From Phycisphaera sp. (lineage in GTDB: Bacteria; Planctomycetota; Phycisphaerae; Phycisphaerales; Phycisphaeraceae), in assembly GCA_028285385.1 (NCBI GenBank), contig JANQPR010000171.1, positions 1-49,497 on the forward strand: DNA of 49,497 nt, in the 5' to 3' direction. The notes beneath the pieces were generated by a model that worked only from the letters and a program-made list of their open reading frames with translations, ran no database searches and was not told the origin of the DNA. Of this stretch, positions 8,203 to 16,963 are shown in pieces (position 1 is the first letter of the stretch; each line of letters opens with the position of its first letter). A program made the translations under genes and the position numbers.

Positions 8203-10437
8203 TTACGGCGTGTCGTCGGTGTCGGTGTCGCGGCGCACCGCGGGCGGGTTGGGCGTCAACGCGCGTTCCTCGACGTTGCGGATGCGCAGGGCGACCTGCG
8301 GCTTCATCGCCGGGCCCAGAAGCAGCCGCAGTTCCTCTAGAACCCTGCGGGCTTGGTTGCGTCGGCCCTGGTCGACGTGCTGCGCGGCGGCGTCGACAAA
8401 GAGTTCAATTACCGGGTCGTCGTTCGCGGGTTGGATCAGCGCGCCGTTGGGGCCTTCGAACAGCTTGCGGGCGACGGCGAAGGCCTTGTCGAGTTGGTCG
8501 GTCTGCAGCGCCGCGCGGATCAGGCCGCGCTGGAGGCGTTCGCGCTGGGTGCCGGTGAGCCGGGGCTGGTAGGGGACGAGCGCCTCGAAGTCGAGGACGG
8601 CGAGGCGCGGCCGGGCGTCGTCGAGGCGTAACTCGGCGCGTTCGAGCAGCAGCCCGAGGTAGGCGGCGTCGGGCGTGGTGTTGGGCGGCTGGGTATCGAG
8701 GCCGGCGGTGACGACGGCCTCGCGGGTCGCGGTGAGGGCCGGGTCGGTGATCGCCTGGACGGCGGCGAGGGACTGGTCGCGCGGGACACGGCCGGCCATG
8801 GCGACCAGCGCCCGGCCCCACGCGGGGCGGGCGGCGGGCTGGTCGGCGGCCGGCGGGAACAGCGCGAGCGTCCGCATCGTCTGCGGGTCCTCGCCGCGGC
8901 GCTCGGCGGACGTGATGACGATCGGCTGGACCACCGAGTCGTCGGCCCGCTCGGCCAGCGGGACGAGCGTCCGCGTCGAGTCGGCCCAGGCCTGCGCGGC
9001 GGCGCGGCGGACGGTCGCGTCGCGGGCATCCAGCCAGCCGGCGATGCGGGCGAAGTCGTCGTTGGTCCCGACGCGCCCGAGCAGCGTGATCACCGCGGGG
9101 TCGGGGCGGTCGGGGCTGCGGTCGAGGATCTGCCGGGCCGTCCTGGCGACGCGGGACTTGCGGCCACCGCGGACCATGCCTTCGTTCGCCGCCGCTGCCA
9201 GCGCCGCCGCCGCCTGTGACTGCACCGCCGCGTCGTCGAGGTGGCGCTGCACGGCCTCCACGGCCTCGACCCGCGGCTGGTTCGCCAGCAGCAGCAGGTA
9301 CGCCCGCAGCACCGCGTCGACGTGCTCCTGGTTGCTCTTCAACCGGTCGGCGACAATGTCCGCAGACGGCGCGTCGCCCAGGTCACGCAACAACACCGCG
9401 GCGCGTTGCCGCAGGTCCGGCCGATCGACCGTGAGGTTGTCGCGCAACGCCGCGAGCAACGGCTCGTCGAACGCCTCGGCCGCCGAGAGGCGTTGCTCCG
9501 CCAACGACAGCCCGAGCTCGCGCAGCGGCATGAGTTCCTCGCGCAGCAGATCGGTGAGCACGCGCGGCTTGTCTTCCGGGCTGGCCAAGCGGTGCATCGC
9601 GATGTTGAGCTCACGGATGCGGTCGACGAGTTGGTCGTTGGTGATGTCGCGGGCGGGTTCACGGCTGGCGAAGTTCTCGGCGAGTTGGCGGTTCCAGCCG
9701 GCCGCGTCCAGGCCGCGCACCTCGTCCCACCATTGCCGCCAGGCGCCGCGGTCTTCGCCGAAGGCGGTGATGCCGGTGAGCGTCCCGAGCGCCGCGTAAG
9801 CGGACTCGCGCACGGCGGGGGCCTGTTCGACGTCGGTCAGCTGCACCAACACCTCGGCGACGGGCTTGGTCCGCCGTTGACCGAGCGCGGCGATCGCACG
9901 GCGGCGCACCGGGCCGGGCTCCTCGGCCGAGCGAGCCCAGTCGATCAGCTGCCTCGTGTACCGCTCGCCCTCGAACCTCGACGCCGCCAGCGCGAAGTCT
10001 TCGGTCAGCGACGGCGGCAGCGTGTCCATCCGCGCGACCAGCGGCCACCACAGTTCCTCGGGCATCGCGTCGACCGCCGGCGTCGCAGAGTAGATGCCCT
10101 GCAGCGCCGCCTGGTTGACCTCGGCCGTCCGCGCAGACTCCAACGCCCACGCGATCACCTCAAGACTCTCGTCCGTGTCTTGTTCCAACAGCGTCGCCAC
10201 CGCCTGGGCCCGCTGGTCCAGGTACGACCCCGGCGAGGACAACGCGGCGAACGCCTGCTGCTCCACGGGCGTCAGCGACGCGGTGTCGATCGCGATCGGC
10301 TCGTCGCCCAGCCTTGCCGTCTGGCAGCCCGACACCGCGAGCACGAGCATGAACAACGACAACCACGCCGCCGTTGCACGACTCGCCGTCACCCACCCCG
10401 CCGCCGTCTGAATCCCGTTGCATACACGCATGGCCAT
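8203..10437 (-). CDS. HEAT-repeat lipoprotein
   Basis: A 744-residue protein with a lipoprotein signal peptide: hydrophobic LSLFMLVLAV followed by the lipobox SGC, with the acylated residue Cys38. The rest is almost entirely alpha-helical with degenerate HEAT-like repeats (VRESAYAALGTL, VRRAAAQAWAD and similar), which normally form a solenoid for protein binding. The ATG at 10437 is chosen because GAGGTG lies 4 nt upstream; the frame is open to 10500. It is probably anchored to a membrane facing the periplasm. The binding partner is unknown. It is divergent from serS and convergent with the PanB-like gene. Confidence 0.85.
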   Translation of the reverse strand: MAMRVCNGIQTAAGWVTASRATAAWLSLFMLVLAVSGCQTARLGDEPIAIDTASLTPVEQQAFAALSSPGSYLDQRAQAVATLLEQDTDESLEVIAWALESARTAEVNQAALQGIYSATPAVDAMPEELWWPLVARMDTLPPSLTEDFALAASRFEGERYTRQLIDWARSAEEPGPVRRRAIAALGQRRTKPVAEVLVQLTDVEQAPAVRESAYAALGTLTGITAFGEDRGAWRQWWDEVRGLDAAGWNRQLAENFASREPARDITNDQLVDRIRELNIAMHRLASPEDKPRVLTDLLREELMPLRELGLSLAEQRLSAAEAFDEPLLAALRDNLTVDRPDLRQRAAVLLRDLGDAPSADIVADRLKSNQEHVDAVLRAYLLLLANQPRVEAVEAVQRHLDDAAVQSQAAAALAAAANEGMVRGGRKSRVARTARQILDRSPDRPDPAVITLLGRVGTNDDFARIAGWLDARDATVRRAAAQAWADSTRTLVPLAERADDSVVQPIVITSAERRGEDPQTMRTLALFPPAADQPAARPAWGRALVAMAGRVPRDQSLAAVQAITDPALTATREAVVTAGLDTQPPNTTPDAAYLGLLLERAELRLDDARPRLAVLDFEALVPYQPRLTGTQRERLQRGLIRAALQTDQLDKAFAVARKLFEGPNGALIQPANDDPVIELFVDAAAQHVDQGRRNQARRVLEELRLLLGPAMKPQVALRIRNVEERALTPNPPAVRRDTDTDDTP

Positions 10438-10669
10438 GGCACCTCGGCTCGGCCCACCCGCAGCCCAACAACTGTCTGGTGAGAGAAACGTCTCGGACAC
10501 TCCTTAACACCCTGGAGTCCCCGCTGATCCCCCACCCCGCCGCCCACCGACCGGCCACACATCTTACGCCTGAACCCGGTTCTCGTATCGTGCCGCCGAT
10601 AACCACGGCATGAATCCCTGGGGGTTTCACGGCATCCCTCGCCGCCCCGCCCATTACCATGCCCGCCCC

Positions 10670-12079
10670 ATGATCGACCTCAAGGCCCTGCGCGAGACCC
10701 CCGACCGCTTCCGCACCGGCGTCGTGAACAAGAACGGCGACGCGGCCCTGGTCGACCGCCTGCTCCAGGCCGACGAACAGCTCCGACAACTGCTGACGGA
10801 AGAGCAGACCCTGACCGCCGAGAAGAACGCGATCGGCAAACAGATCGGGCAGCTCGCCGGACGATTGAAGAACGGGGCGCAGGACGAAAAGGACGCGCTG
10901 CAGGCCGAGATGCAGGCCCTCCAAGCCCGGCCCAACGAGATCAAGCAGCGGCAGGACGAACTCGCGCCCCGGCTCCGCGAACTCGAAGAACGCCGCAACG
11001 ACCTCTGGCTCGAACTCCCGCAGCCCGCGGACGCCGATGTGCCCGTCGGGAGGTCGGCCGAGGACAACGTCGAGCTCCGCCGGTGGAGCCCGGACCACTT
11101 CGAGCCGACCAAGTCCTTCGAGGAAAACAAGGGCTTCGCGCCCAAGTCTCACCTCGAACTCTGCGACACGCTTGGGCTGGTCGACTTCGAGCGCGGCGTC
11201 AAGATCGCCGGCTCGCGCAGCTACGTCCTCACCGGCGACGGCATGCGGCTACACCAGGCCGTGCTGCGGTTCGCGTTCGACTTCATGACCGTCGAGCACG
11301 GCTTCACCCCCCTCTCGGCGTCCTGCCTCGTCAAGCACCCGACGCTCGTGGGGACCGGGTTCTTCCCCCACGGCCGGGACCAGGTCTACGACGTCGCCAA
11401 CCCGACCTCGGAAGACGGCCTAGCACTCACGGGCACCGGCGAGGTCGGGCTCATGGCCTACCACGCCGACGAAATCCTGCAGTCTGACGAGTTACCGAAG
11501 TGCTACACCACGGTGTCGACCTGCTTCCGCCGTGAAGCGGGCAGCGCCGGGAAAGACACGGCGGGTCTGTATCGCATCCACCAGTTCGACAAGGTCGAGC
11601 AGGTCGTGATCTGCGAATCGGACGAGCAGGTCAGCCGGGACTGGCACCAGAAGATGATCGGGTTCGTCGAGGAGTTGCTGCAACGGCTGGAGTTGCCCTA
11701 CCGGTTGCTGCAGTGCTGCACGGGCGATCTGGGGCCGAAGAACGCGGACATGATCGACCTCGAGTGCTGGATGCCCAGCCGGGCCCAGTCACCCGCGACG
11801 CCCGAGGGTCAGAACGATACCTCCGGGGGCTGGGGCGAGACGCACTCGGCGTCCAGGCTGTACGACTACCAGACCCGCCGGCTCAACCTGCGGTACCGCG
11901 ATCCCAGCGACCCCAAGGGCAAGCGGACGGTGTTCTGCCACAGCCTGAACAACACGGTCGCCGCGTCGCCCCGGCTGCTGATCCCGCTGCTGGAGGTCCA
12001 CCAGCAGGCCGACGGCAACGTCCGTGTCCCCGAGGCTTTGCGGCCCTACCTCCAGGGCACCGACACGATCGGCGGCTAA
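10670..12079 (+). CDS. serS: Seryl-tRNA synthetase
   Basis: A class II synthetase of 469 residues that charges tRNA-Ser with serine. An N-terminal antiparallel coiled coil (about 25-110), which grips the long variable arm of tRNA-Ser, precedes the catalytic core. Motif 2 is TCFRREAGSAGKDTAGLYRI and motif 3 is near SLNNTVAASPRLLIPLLE. The segment before motif 3 is unusual: where most SerRS have an SSCSNCxDFQARR-like sequence, this one has ETHSASRLYDYQTRR, preceded by a Gly/Ser-rich stretch. The protein is somewhat longer than the roughly 425 residues usual in bacteria. The ATG at 10670 matches the family start MIDLKALRE; the upstream open frame has no family similarity. Confidence 0.96.
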   Translation: MIDLKALRETPDRFRTGVVNKNGDAALVDRLLQADEQLRQLLTEEQTLTAEKNAIGKQIGQLAGRLKNGAQDEKDALQAEMQALQARPNEIKQRQDELAPRLRELEERRNDLWLELPQPADADVPVGRSAEDNVELRRWSPDHFEPTKSFEENKGFAPKSHLELCDTLGLVDFERGVKIAGSRSYVLTGDGMRLHQAVLRFAFDFMTVEHGFTPLSASCLVKHPTLVGTGFFPHGRDQVYDVANPTSEDGLALTGTGEVGLMAYHADEILQSDELPKCYTTVSTCFRREAGSAGKDTAGLYRIHQFDKVEQVVICESDEQVSRDWHQKMIGFVEELLQRLELPYRLLQCCTGDLGPKNADMIDLECWMPSRAQSPATPEGQNDTSGGWGETHSASRLYDYQTRRLNLRYRDPSDPKGKRTVFCHSLNNTVAASPRLLIPLLEVHQQADGNVRVPEALRPYLQGTDTIGG

Positions 12080-12288
12080 CCGAGCCCCGCGTTGGCCTCG
12101 CCCCACAGGCCTGTCCGAACGCCGAACCCGTGCACCATCGGACTCGTCTATCCCTCGGTCGGGTAAGTGTTTGCACGACCACGCGCATTGCCATCGCTGT
12201 TCTAGAACCTTTCGGGCCTTTCCTTCGTCGACACGCGAGGTCGGAATTCTCGTAAACCCCTGTTTTTTCTATTTTTAACTCCGTTCGT

Positions 12289-12317
12289 TTGACAAAATGA
12301 CCGGGTTTCATTAACCT
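12289..12317 (+). promoter_or_regulatory. Probable sigma-70 promoter of folC
   Basis: In a distinctly AT-rich pocket (about 12240-12325) a perfect -35 TTGACA (12289-12294) is followed, after 17 nt, by TAACCT (12312-12317) as -10. The predicted transcription start falls only a few bases before the ATG at 12327. The message would therefore be nearly leaderless if that ATG is used, or translation starts further inside. Confidence 0.6.
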
Positions 12318-12326
12318 GCAAAGCCA

Positions 12327-13820
12327 ATGCCCACTACGACCCGTAAGACCTCCAAAAAACCGAACAAAGGCTCCGGGAAGACGAAAACGACTGCAGCGAA
12401 GGGAGCGTCCAAGACCGGGGCGCGGTCGCGCATGCCCAAGGCCCCACGGTCGCCGCGGGCCCCGAAGATCGCCAACTACCACGACGCCAAGGCCTGGCTG
12501 TACGAGCACATCGACCACGAGCGTCAGCGGGTCGTCAGCTACAACGACAAGACGTTCAGCCTCAACCGCATGCGGAAGCTGCTGGATGCGCTGGGCAACC
12601 CCCACGAGCAGATCAAGGCCGTCCACGTGGCCGGCACCAAGGGCAAGGGTTCGACCTGTGCGATGACCGCGTCGATGCTCCGCGCCTGCGGGTACACGGT
12701 CGGGCTCTACAGCTCGCCGCACCTGGTGGACCTCCGCGAGCGGATCAGCATCGACGGGCACATGATTTCCTATCCCGCGGTGTGCGACGTGTTCCAGCAG
12801 ATCGCCAAGGCCGAGGCCAAGACCGGGCTGGACCTGACGTTCTTTGAGATCATGACCGCCGCGGCGTTCGTGCACTTCGCCGAACAGGCGATCGACATCG
12901 CGGTGCTTGAGACCGGGCTCGGCGGGCGCTTGGACTGCACCAACGTCTGCGACCCGCTCGTGACCGCCGTCACCTCGATCTCCCTGGACCACACGCAGAT
13001 CCTCGGCGACACGGTCGAGCAGATCGCCAAGGAGAAGGCCGGCATCTTCAAGGCGGGTGTCCCGGCGATCACGGTCGAGCAGGACACGGCCATCATCAAC
13101 GTGCTCAAGGAAGCCGCCGAGGAAGCCGGCACGGCCCTCGAGATCTCCGGCAAGGACATCGACTTCTCGTACCGCTTCGAGGCCAACCGCGAACTCGGCC
13201 CGCACACCCGCGTTTGCCTGACCACGCCGCACAGCCGGTTCGAGCACCTCGCCGTGCCGCTCAAGGGCGAGCACCAGGCGCACAACTGCGGCCTCGCGCT
13301 GTCGATCATCGACAAGCTGCGCTCGCAGGGCTTTACCGTCAGCGAAGACCGCGTCATCGCCGGCCTCGACGAGACGGAGCTGCCCGGACGGATGGAAGAG
13401 GTCTGGCAGGCCCCGCGTGTCGTGCTGGACGGGGCGCACAACGCCGCGTCCGTCGAAGCGCTCATCAAGTCGCTCGGCGCCCACGTCAGCTACGACTCGC
13501 TGGTCATGGTGTTCGGCTGCGGGCAGGACAAGGACGTGGCCGGCATGCTCAAGCAGGTCGGCCTCGGCGCGGACAAGGTGATCTTCACCAAGTCCCACAG
13601 CAACCCACGGGCGATGGAACCCGAGGACCTAATCAAGCGCTTCGCCGAATCGTCGGGCAAGATGGCCCAGACCGCGCGAAACCTCGAAGAGGCGCTGGGC
13701 CTGGCCGCCCGGGCCGTGTCCCGCGAGGACATGATCGTGGTCGCCGGCTCGTTCTACCTGGTCGGCGAGGCCCGCGACTACTTCCAGAAGCTCGCCACCA
13801 AGCGCAAGGGCAACAACTGA
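12327..13820 (+). CDS. folC: Bifunctional folylpolyglutamate/dihydrofolate synthase
   Basis: A Mur-ligase-family ATP-dependent enzyme of 497 residues that adds glutamate to dihydropteroate or folates. The P-loop is AGTKGKGS (102-109), followed by YSSPHL and ERI of the folate site. LGGRLDCTN and DHTQILGDT mark the central ligase domain, and VLDGAHNAASVE the C-terminal domain. The first 45 or so residues are an extra Lys/Thr/Ser/Pro-rich basic tail not normally present in FolC. An ATG at 12432 would give a more usual N-terminus. A strong terminator follows at 13868, so the gene is probably monocistronic. Confidence 0.93.
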   Translation: MPTTTRKTSKKPNKGSGKTKTTAAKGASKTGARSRMPKAPRSPRAPKIANYHDAKAWLYEHIDHERQRVVSYNDKTFSLNRMRKLLDALGNPHEQIKAVHVAGTKGKGSTCAMTASMLRACGYTVGLYSSPHLVDLRERISIDGHMISYPAVCDVFQQIAKAEAKTGLDLTFFEIMTAAAFVHFAEQAIDIAVLETGLGGRLDCTNVCDPLVTAVTSISLDHTQILGDTVEQIAKEKAGIFKAGVPAITVEQDTAIINVLKEAAEEAGTALEISGKDIDFSYRFEANRELGPHTRVCLTTPHSRFEHLAVPLKGEHQAHNCGLALSIIDKLRSQGFTVSEDRVIAGLDETELPGRMEEVWQAPRVVLDGAHNAASVEALIKSLGAHVSYDSLVMVFGCGQDKDVAGMLKQVGLGADKVIFTKSHSNPRAMEPEDLIKRFAESSGKMAQTARNLEEALGLAARAVSREDMIVVAGSFYLVGEARDYFQKLATKRKGNN

Positions 13821-13867
13821 GCCCGACCGAGCCGTGCGGCGAAGCCGCATGCCCCCCAACCACTCAC

Positions 13868-13904
13868 AGAAGCCCACGTCGAGCCGGCGTGGGCTTCTTC
13901 GGTT
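13868..13904 (+). terminator. Intrinsic terminator after folC
   Basis: A perfect 11-bp stem (AGAAGCCCACG at 13868-13878 with CGTGGGCTTCT at 13888-13898, 9-nt loop) is followed by TCGGTTTC. It lies 47 nt after the folC stop. The rest of the gap to 14150 holds no supported gene, only the open upstream part of the next reading frame. Confidence 0.8.
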
Positions 13905-14150
13905 TCTGCAGCGGGAACCACCCGTTTCCGCGTCGCTGGCTCCGGGTTGGACCGGCTTCCGGAGGTCCGATAAACTCCATTCACGCGGGTCGTGACCCGG
14001 GTCGGAATCGGAGGAGAAGGCCCCATCGGTTCTCTGCCCGTGGCCGGCGCGCCGGTGTCCGACCGGAGCTCAATCAGGGAACGAACCACTGATCGGCTTC
14101 GGCGACCCGCAAGGTCTGCCCCTCTCCTCGTGCCGCAGGGATGCGCCCGT

Positions 14151-16889
14151 ATGAGCCGATCCGACGAGACCCCGTCCCCGGCTGGCCAAACCGCGGACGC
14201 CGACGGCGGCATGCCGGTGCTCTGGCGCGACCGACGCAACGCCGGCAACGGCACCGCGGTCGGCGCGTACCGCGGCGGGGGCGGTGCCCCGTCAACCGAA
14301 AAGCCGAAGGTCAGCTTCTGGTGGCCGATGCGTGGGCGGTGGTGGGTCGCGGGGCTCACAACGTTGGTCGCTGCGCTGCTGGCGGGGCTCATCGGCTGGT
14401 CGCTCTCGACCGTGCGCTATGAAGCAACCGGACGCATCGAGACACGCTTGCTGCAGACCGGCCCGGCCGGGCAACCGCTGCCGACCACCGACGACGCGGC
14501 GGGCGTGCTGGAGCGCGAGGCCGCCCTGCTGCGCGGGTTGGCCGAGCGCGAGCGCTCCATCGGCATCGATGTCACGCCGCCGACCGGGCTGACCGTGGTC
14601 GCGAGCGCCACCAGCGCCAACGCCGCAAACTCGATCGCGCAGCAGCTGCTTGAGCAGTACGCATCGCAGAGCCGGCTCCCCGCCGAGGTCGAGAGCGCGA
14701 GCAAGGCCGGCGTGCTGCTCACCCAACTCGAACAGCTCCGCACCCGCCGTGACGACACGCTCAAACGCATCGACCAACTCGCTTGGGATGACCAAGGCGC
14801 ATCGCTCACCGCCCGGCTCGACGCGGCGCAACGCAGCCTTACGCAGCGCCAAACCAAGCTCGACCAGATCGAACGCTGGCTACAGCAGTCGGAGAGCCTG
14901 GCCGTGAGCCGGCAGACCGCGATGGTCGTGCTCGCCGAGACCGACCCGGCCTTCGCCGAGCTGTTGATCGAACGCACCGACCTGCTCGTCGAACTCGTCT
15001 CGATGCTGCACGGCAAGTCGGACCAACCCGCCACGGAGCTGCGCGACCGCTGGGTCGAGCTGCAGGCGAAGATCGACGCGATGGCGGACGATACGGCCGT
15101 GATGCCCGCGTCGTGGGTCGGCGCGCCGCAGGACGAGCAACGCCTCGTCGCCGTCCGTCGCAGCGCGTTGCGTGACCAACGCGCCGAGGTTCGCGGCGAG
15201 GTCGAGCAGTTGCGACAGACCGTCGCCGACCTGGGCGCCCGGCATCGGCAGTTGCAGGATGAGCAAGCGACGCTGCGCGACCTGAACCGGGAAGTACAGA
15301 CCGCCGAGGAGGCGTACGCGTTGATCGAGCGGCCGGCCGTGGTGCTCAAGCTCGAAGAGGCGCGGGTCACGAACGCCGCCGAAACGCCGACGCTCGACAA
15401 CCGCGCGGAAGTCATCCCGGCGTCGGCGGCGGGCGGCGCGCTGCTGGGCTTCCTCGGCGTGCTGATCTGGGCGTTCGCCGACAACCGCTGGAGGCGGGCC
15501 GACCCCGAGCCGTGGACGACGCGTGACGCCCCGCTGGTGGGCGTGGTGCCGGACGTCAACACGAAACCCGACGGCGACGCCGCGCCGACCGAAGCGCAGT
15601 CGCGCACGATGCGGCGAGACCTGTCGCGGCTGGCAGACGCGGTGCACGCGATCCGGGCCGTCGTTGAGGCACAGCTGCGCGACGACGCGGCGCAGACCAT
15701 CTGCATCGCCAGCGCGAGCAAGGCCAGCGGCAAGACGAGCCTGACGGTTGGCTTGGCGTCGTCACTGGTGATGGGCGGGATGCGCGTGTTGGTTGTCGAC
15801 GCGTCGCTCACCGACCGCACCGCCCGGCCGCGCACCGGGCCGAGCCTGGACGCCGACCCCGAGGCCGGCCAGAGCCTCGACGAAGTCATGATCGGCATGG
15901 ACTACCTCGACGCCGAGGACCGCGACCTGCTCGCGTTCCCCGACGGCGAGACGATCGGCCTGGGCGCGTACCTGCGCGGTGCGCCGCTCGAGGCCGCGAT
16001 CATCCGCACGCGGGTGCAAGGGCTCGCGCTGCTCAGCGGCGTCGGCGTGCAACCGGGCGACGCCGGGCGGATGTCCCGCGCGTTCCTGCAACAGATGGCG
16101 ATGGAAGCCCGCGAGCACTACGACGCCGTGCTCTTTGACACCGGGTCGATCCCGCGTTGCGTCGAGGCGTTGTTCGTCGCCGGCGCGTGCAACGGCGTGC
16201 TGCTGGTCGTCGGGCACGGCGAGAAGCGCCGCCACATCGACCACGCGCTCGAGCGCCTCCGCCTCGTCGGCGCCCGCGTTATCGGCACGGTGTTCAACCG
16301 CGACCGCGCCAAGCCCGACGCCGCCGGCGACTTCGACTCGGGTGGCACGATCGACCCGTCGTGGCGCGACCAGGGGTCGGGCATGTTCGCCGCCGCCATC
16401 CGCACGCACGGCGGGCAGCCCGGCAAGTACGACGCGCCCAAGGGCCAGACCGGCATGTTCCGCGGTGTCGAACCCGAGACGACATCGCCCCAAGCTTCGA
16501 CTCATGCCTCAGACGCCCGACCCCCCGAAAAGTCACCGGGCAAGACGCAGGCCGGGCCGATCGACTTCGCTGCGCCGCCTCGGCCGAAAGCCAAGCGCGA
16601 CAAGACGACCAAGCCCGCGGAGCAGGAGAAGAAGCCGGATACCGCCAACGTGTTGGAAGACAGCGGCGACCTGATCGACGGCATCGACATGGACGCCCTT
16701 CACGACGACGCGCCGGACCCGGCGAACGCGACGTGGGCCGGCGACCACCCGGCCGAGCAACACCTCGCCGTCGAGGATGGGCCCGGCGACGGCGTGATCG
16801 ACGAGTACATCGACTCCGTGCTCAACGCCGCGAGCGAAGGCAAGCCCACCAAGCCGACCAACCCCGAGCCGAAACAAAACGACACGTGA
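14151..16889 (+). CDS. Wzz-like chain-length determinant fused to a tyrosine-kinase-like ATPase
   Basis: A 912-residue inner-membrane protein with the polysaccharide co-polymerase plan. There is a cytoplasmic N-terminus, TM1 (about 65-85), a large periplasmic region with coiled coil (about 180-400), TM2 (about 423-443), and a cytoplasmic P-loop ATPase. The ATPase has a Walker A-like SASKASGKTS (about 520-530), a Walker A' VLVVDAS (about 547-553) and a Walker B VLFDT (about 660). This resembles Wzc/CapAB proteins that control exopolysaccharide export. The long acidic, Pro/Lys-rich tail lacks the C-terminal tyrosine cluster of true BY-kinases. The ATG at 14151 is chosen because the upstream 53 codons are low-complexity. 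No glycosyltransferase operon is adjacent. Confidence 0.85.
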   Translation: MSRSDETPSPAGQTADADGGMPVLWRDRRNAGNGTAVGAYRGGGGAPSTEKPKVSFWWPMRGRWWVAGLTTLVAALLAGLIGWSLSTVRYEATGRIETRLLQTGPAGQPLPTTDDAAGVLEREAALLRGLAERERSIGIDVTPPTGLTVVASATSANAANSIAQQLLEQYASQSRLPAEVESASKAGVLLTQLEQLRTRRDDTLKRIDQLAWDDQGASLTARLDAAQRSLTQRQTKLDQIERWLQQSESLAVSRQTAMVVLAETDPAFAELLIERTDLLVELVSMLHGKSDQPATELRDRWVELQAKIDAMADDTAVMPASWVGAPQDEQRLVAVRRSALRDQRAEVRGEVEQLRQTVADLGARHRQLQDEQATLRDLNREVQTAEEAYALIERPAVVLKLEEARVTNAAETPTLDNRAEVIPASAAGGALLGFLGVLIWAFADNRWRRADPEPWTTRDAPLVGVVPDVNTKPDGDAAPTEAQSRTMRRDLSRLADAVHAIRAVVEAQLRDDAAQTICIASASKASGKTSLTVGLASSLVMGGMRVLVVDASLTDRTARPRTGPSLDADPEAGQSLDEVMIGMDYLDAEDRDLLAFPDGETIGLGAYLRGAPLEAAIIRTRVQGLALLSGVGVQPGDAGRMSRAFLQQMAMEAREHYDAVLFDTGSIPRCVEALFVAGACNGVLLVVGHGEKRRHIDHALERLRLVGARVIGTVFNRDRAKPDAAGDFDSGGTIDPSWRDQGSGMFAAAIRTHGGQPGKYDAPKGQTGMFRGVEPETTSPQASTHASDARPPEKSPGKTQAGPIDFAAPPRPKAKRDKTTKPAEQEKKPDTANVLEDSGDLIDGIDMDALHDDAPDPANATWAGDHPAEQHLAVEDGPGDGVIDEYIDSVLNAASEGKPTKPTNPEPKQNDT

Positions 16890-16963
16890 GGCGGTGGGAA
16901 GCCCCTCGGATGGATTGCTGACGACGACGCTCTGAGTTTGGGGGACGCAGTTTCAGGTTGCCC

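Noticed and set aside
9241..10482. A 413-codon frame opposite the HEAT-repeat lipoprotein
   Set aside because: Low-complexity translation. The opposite strand has a lipoprotein signal, a ribosome-binding site and a clear repeat structure.
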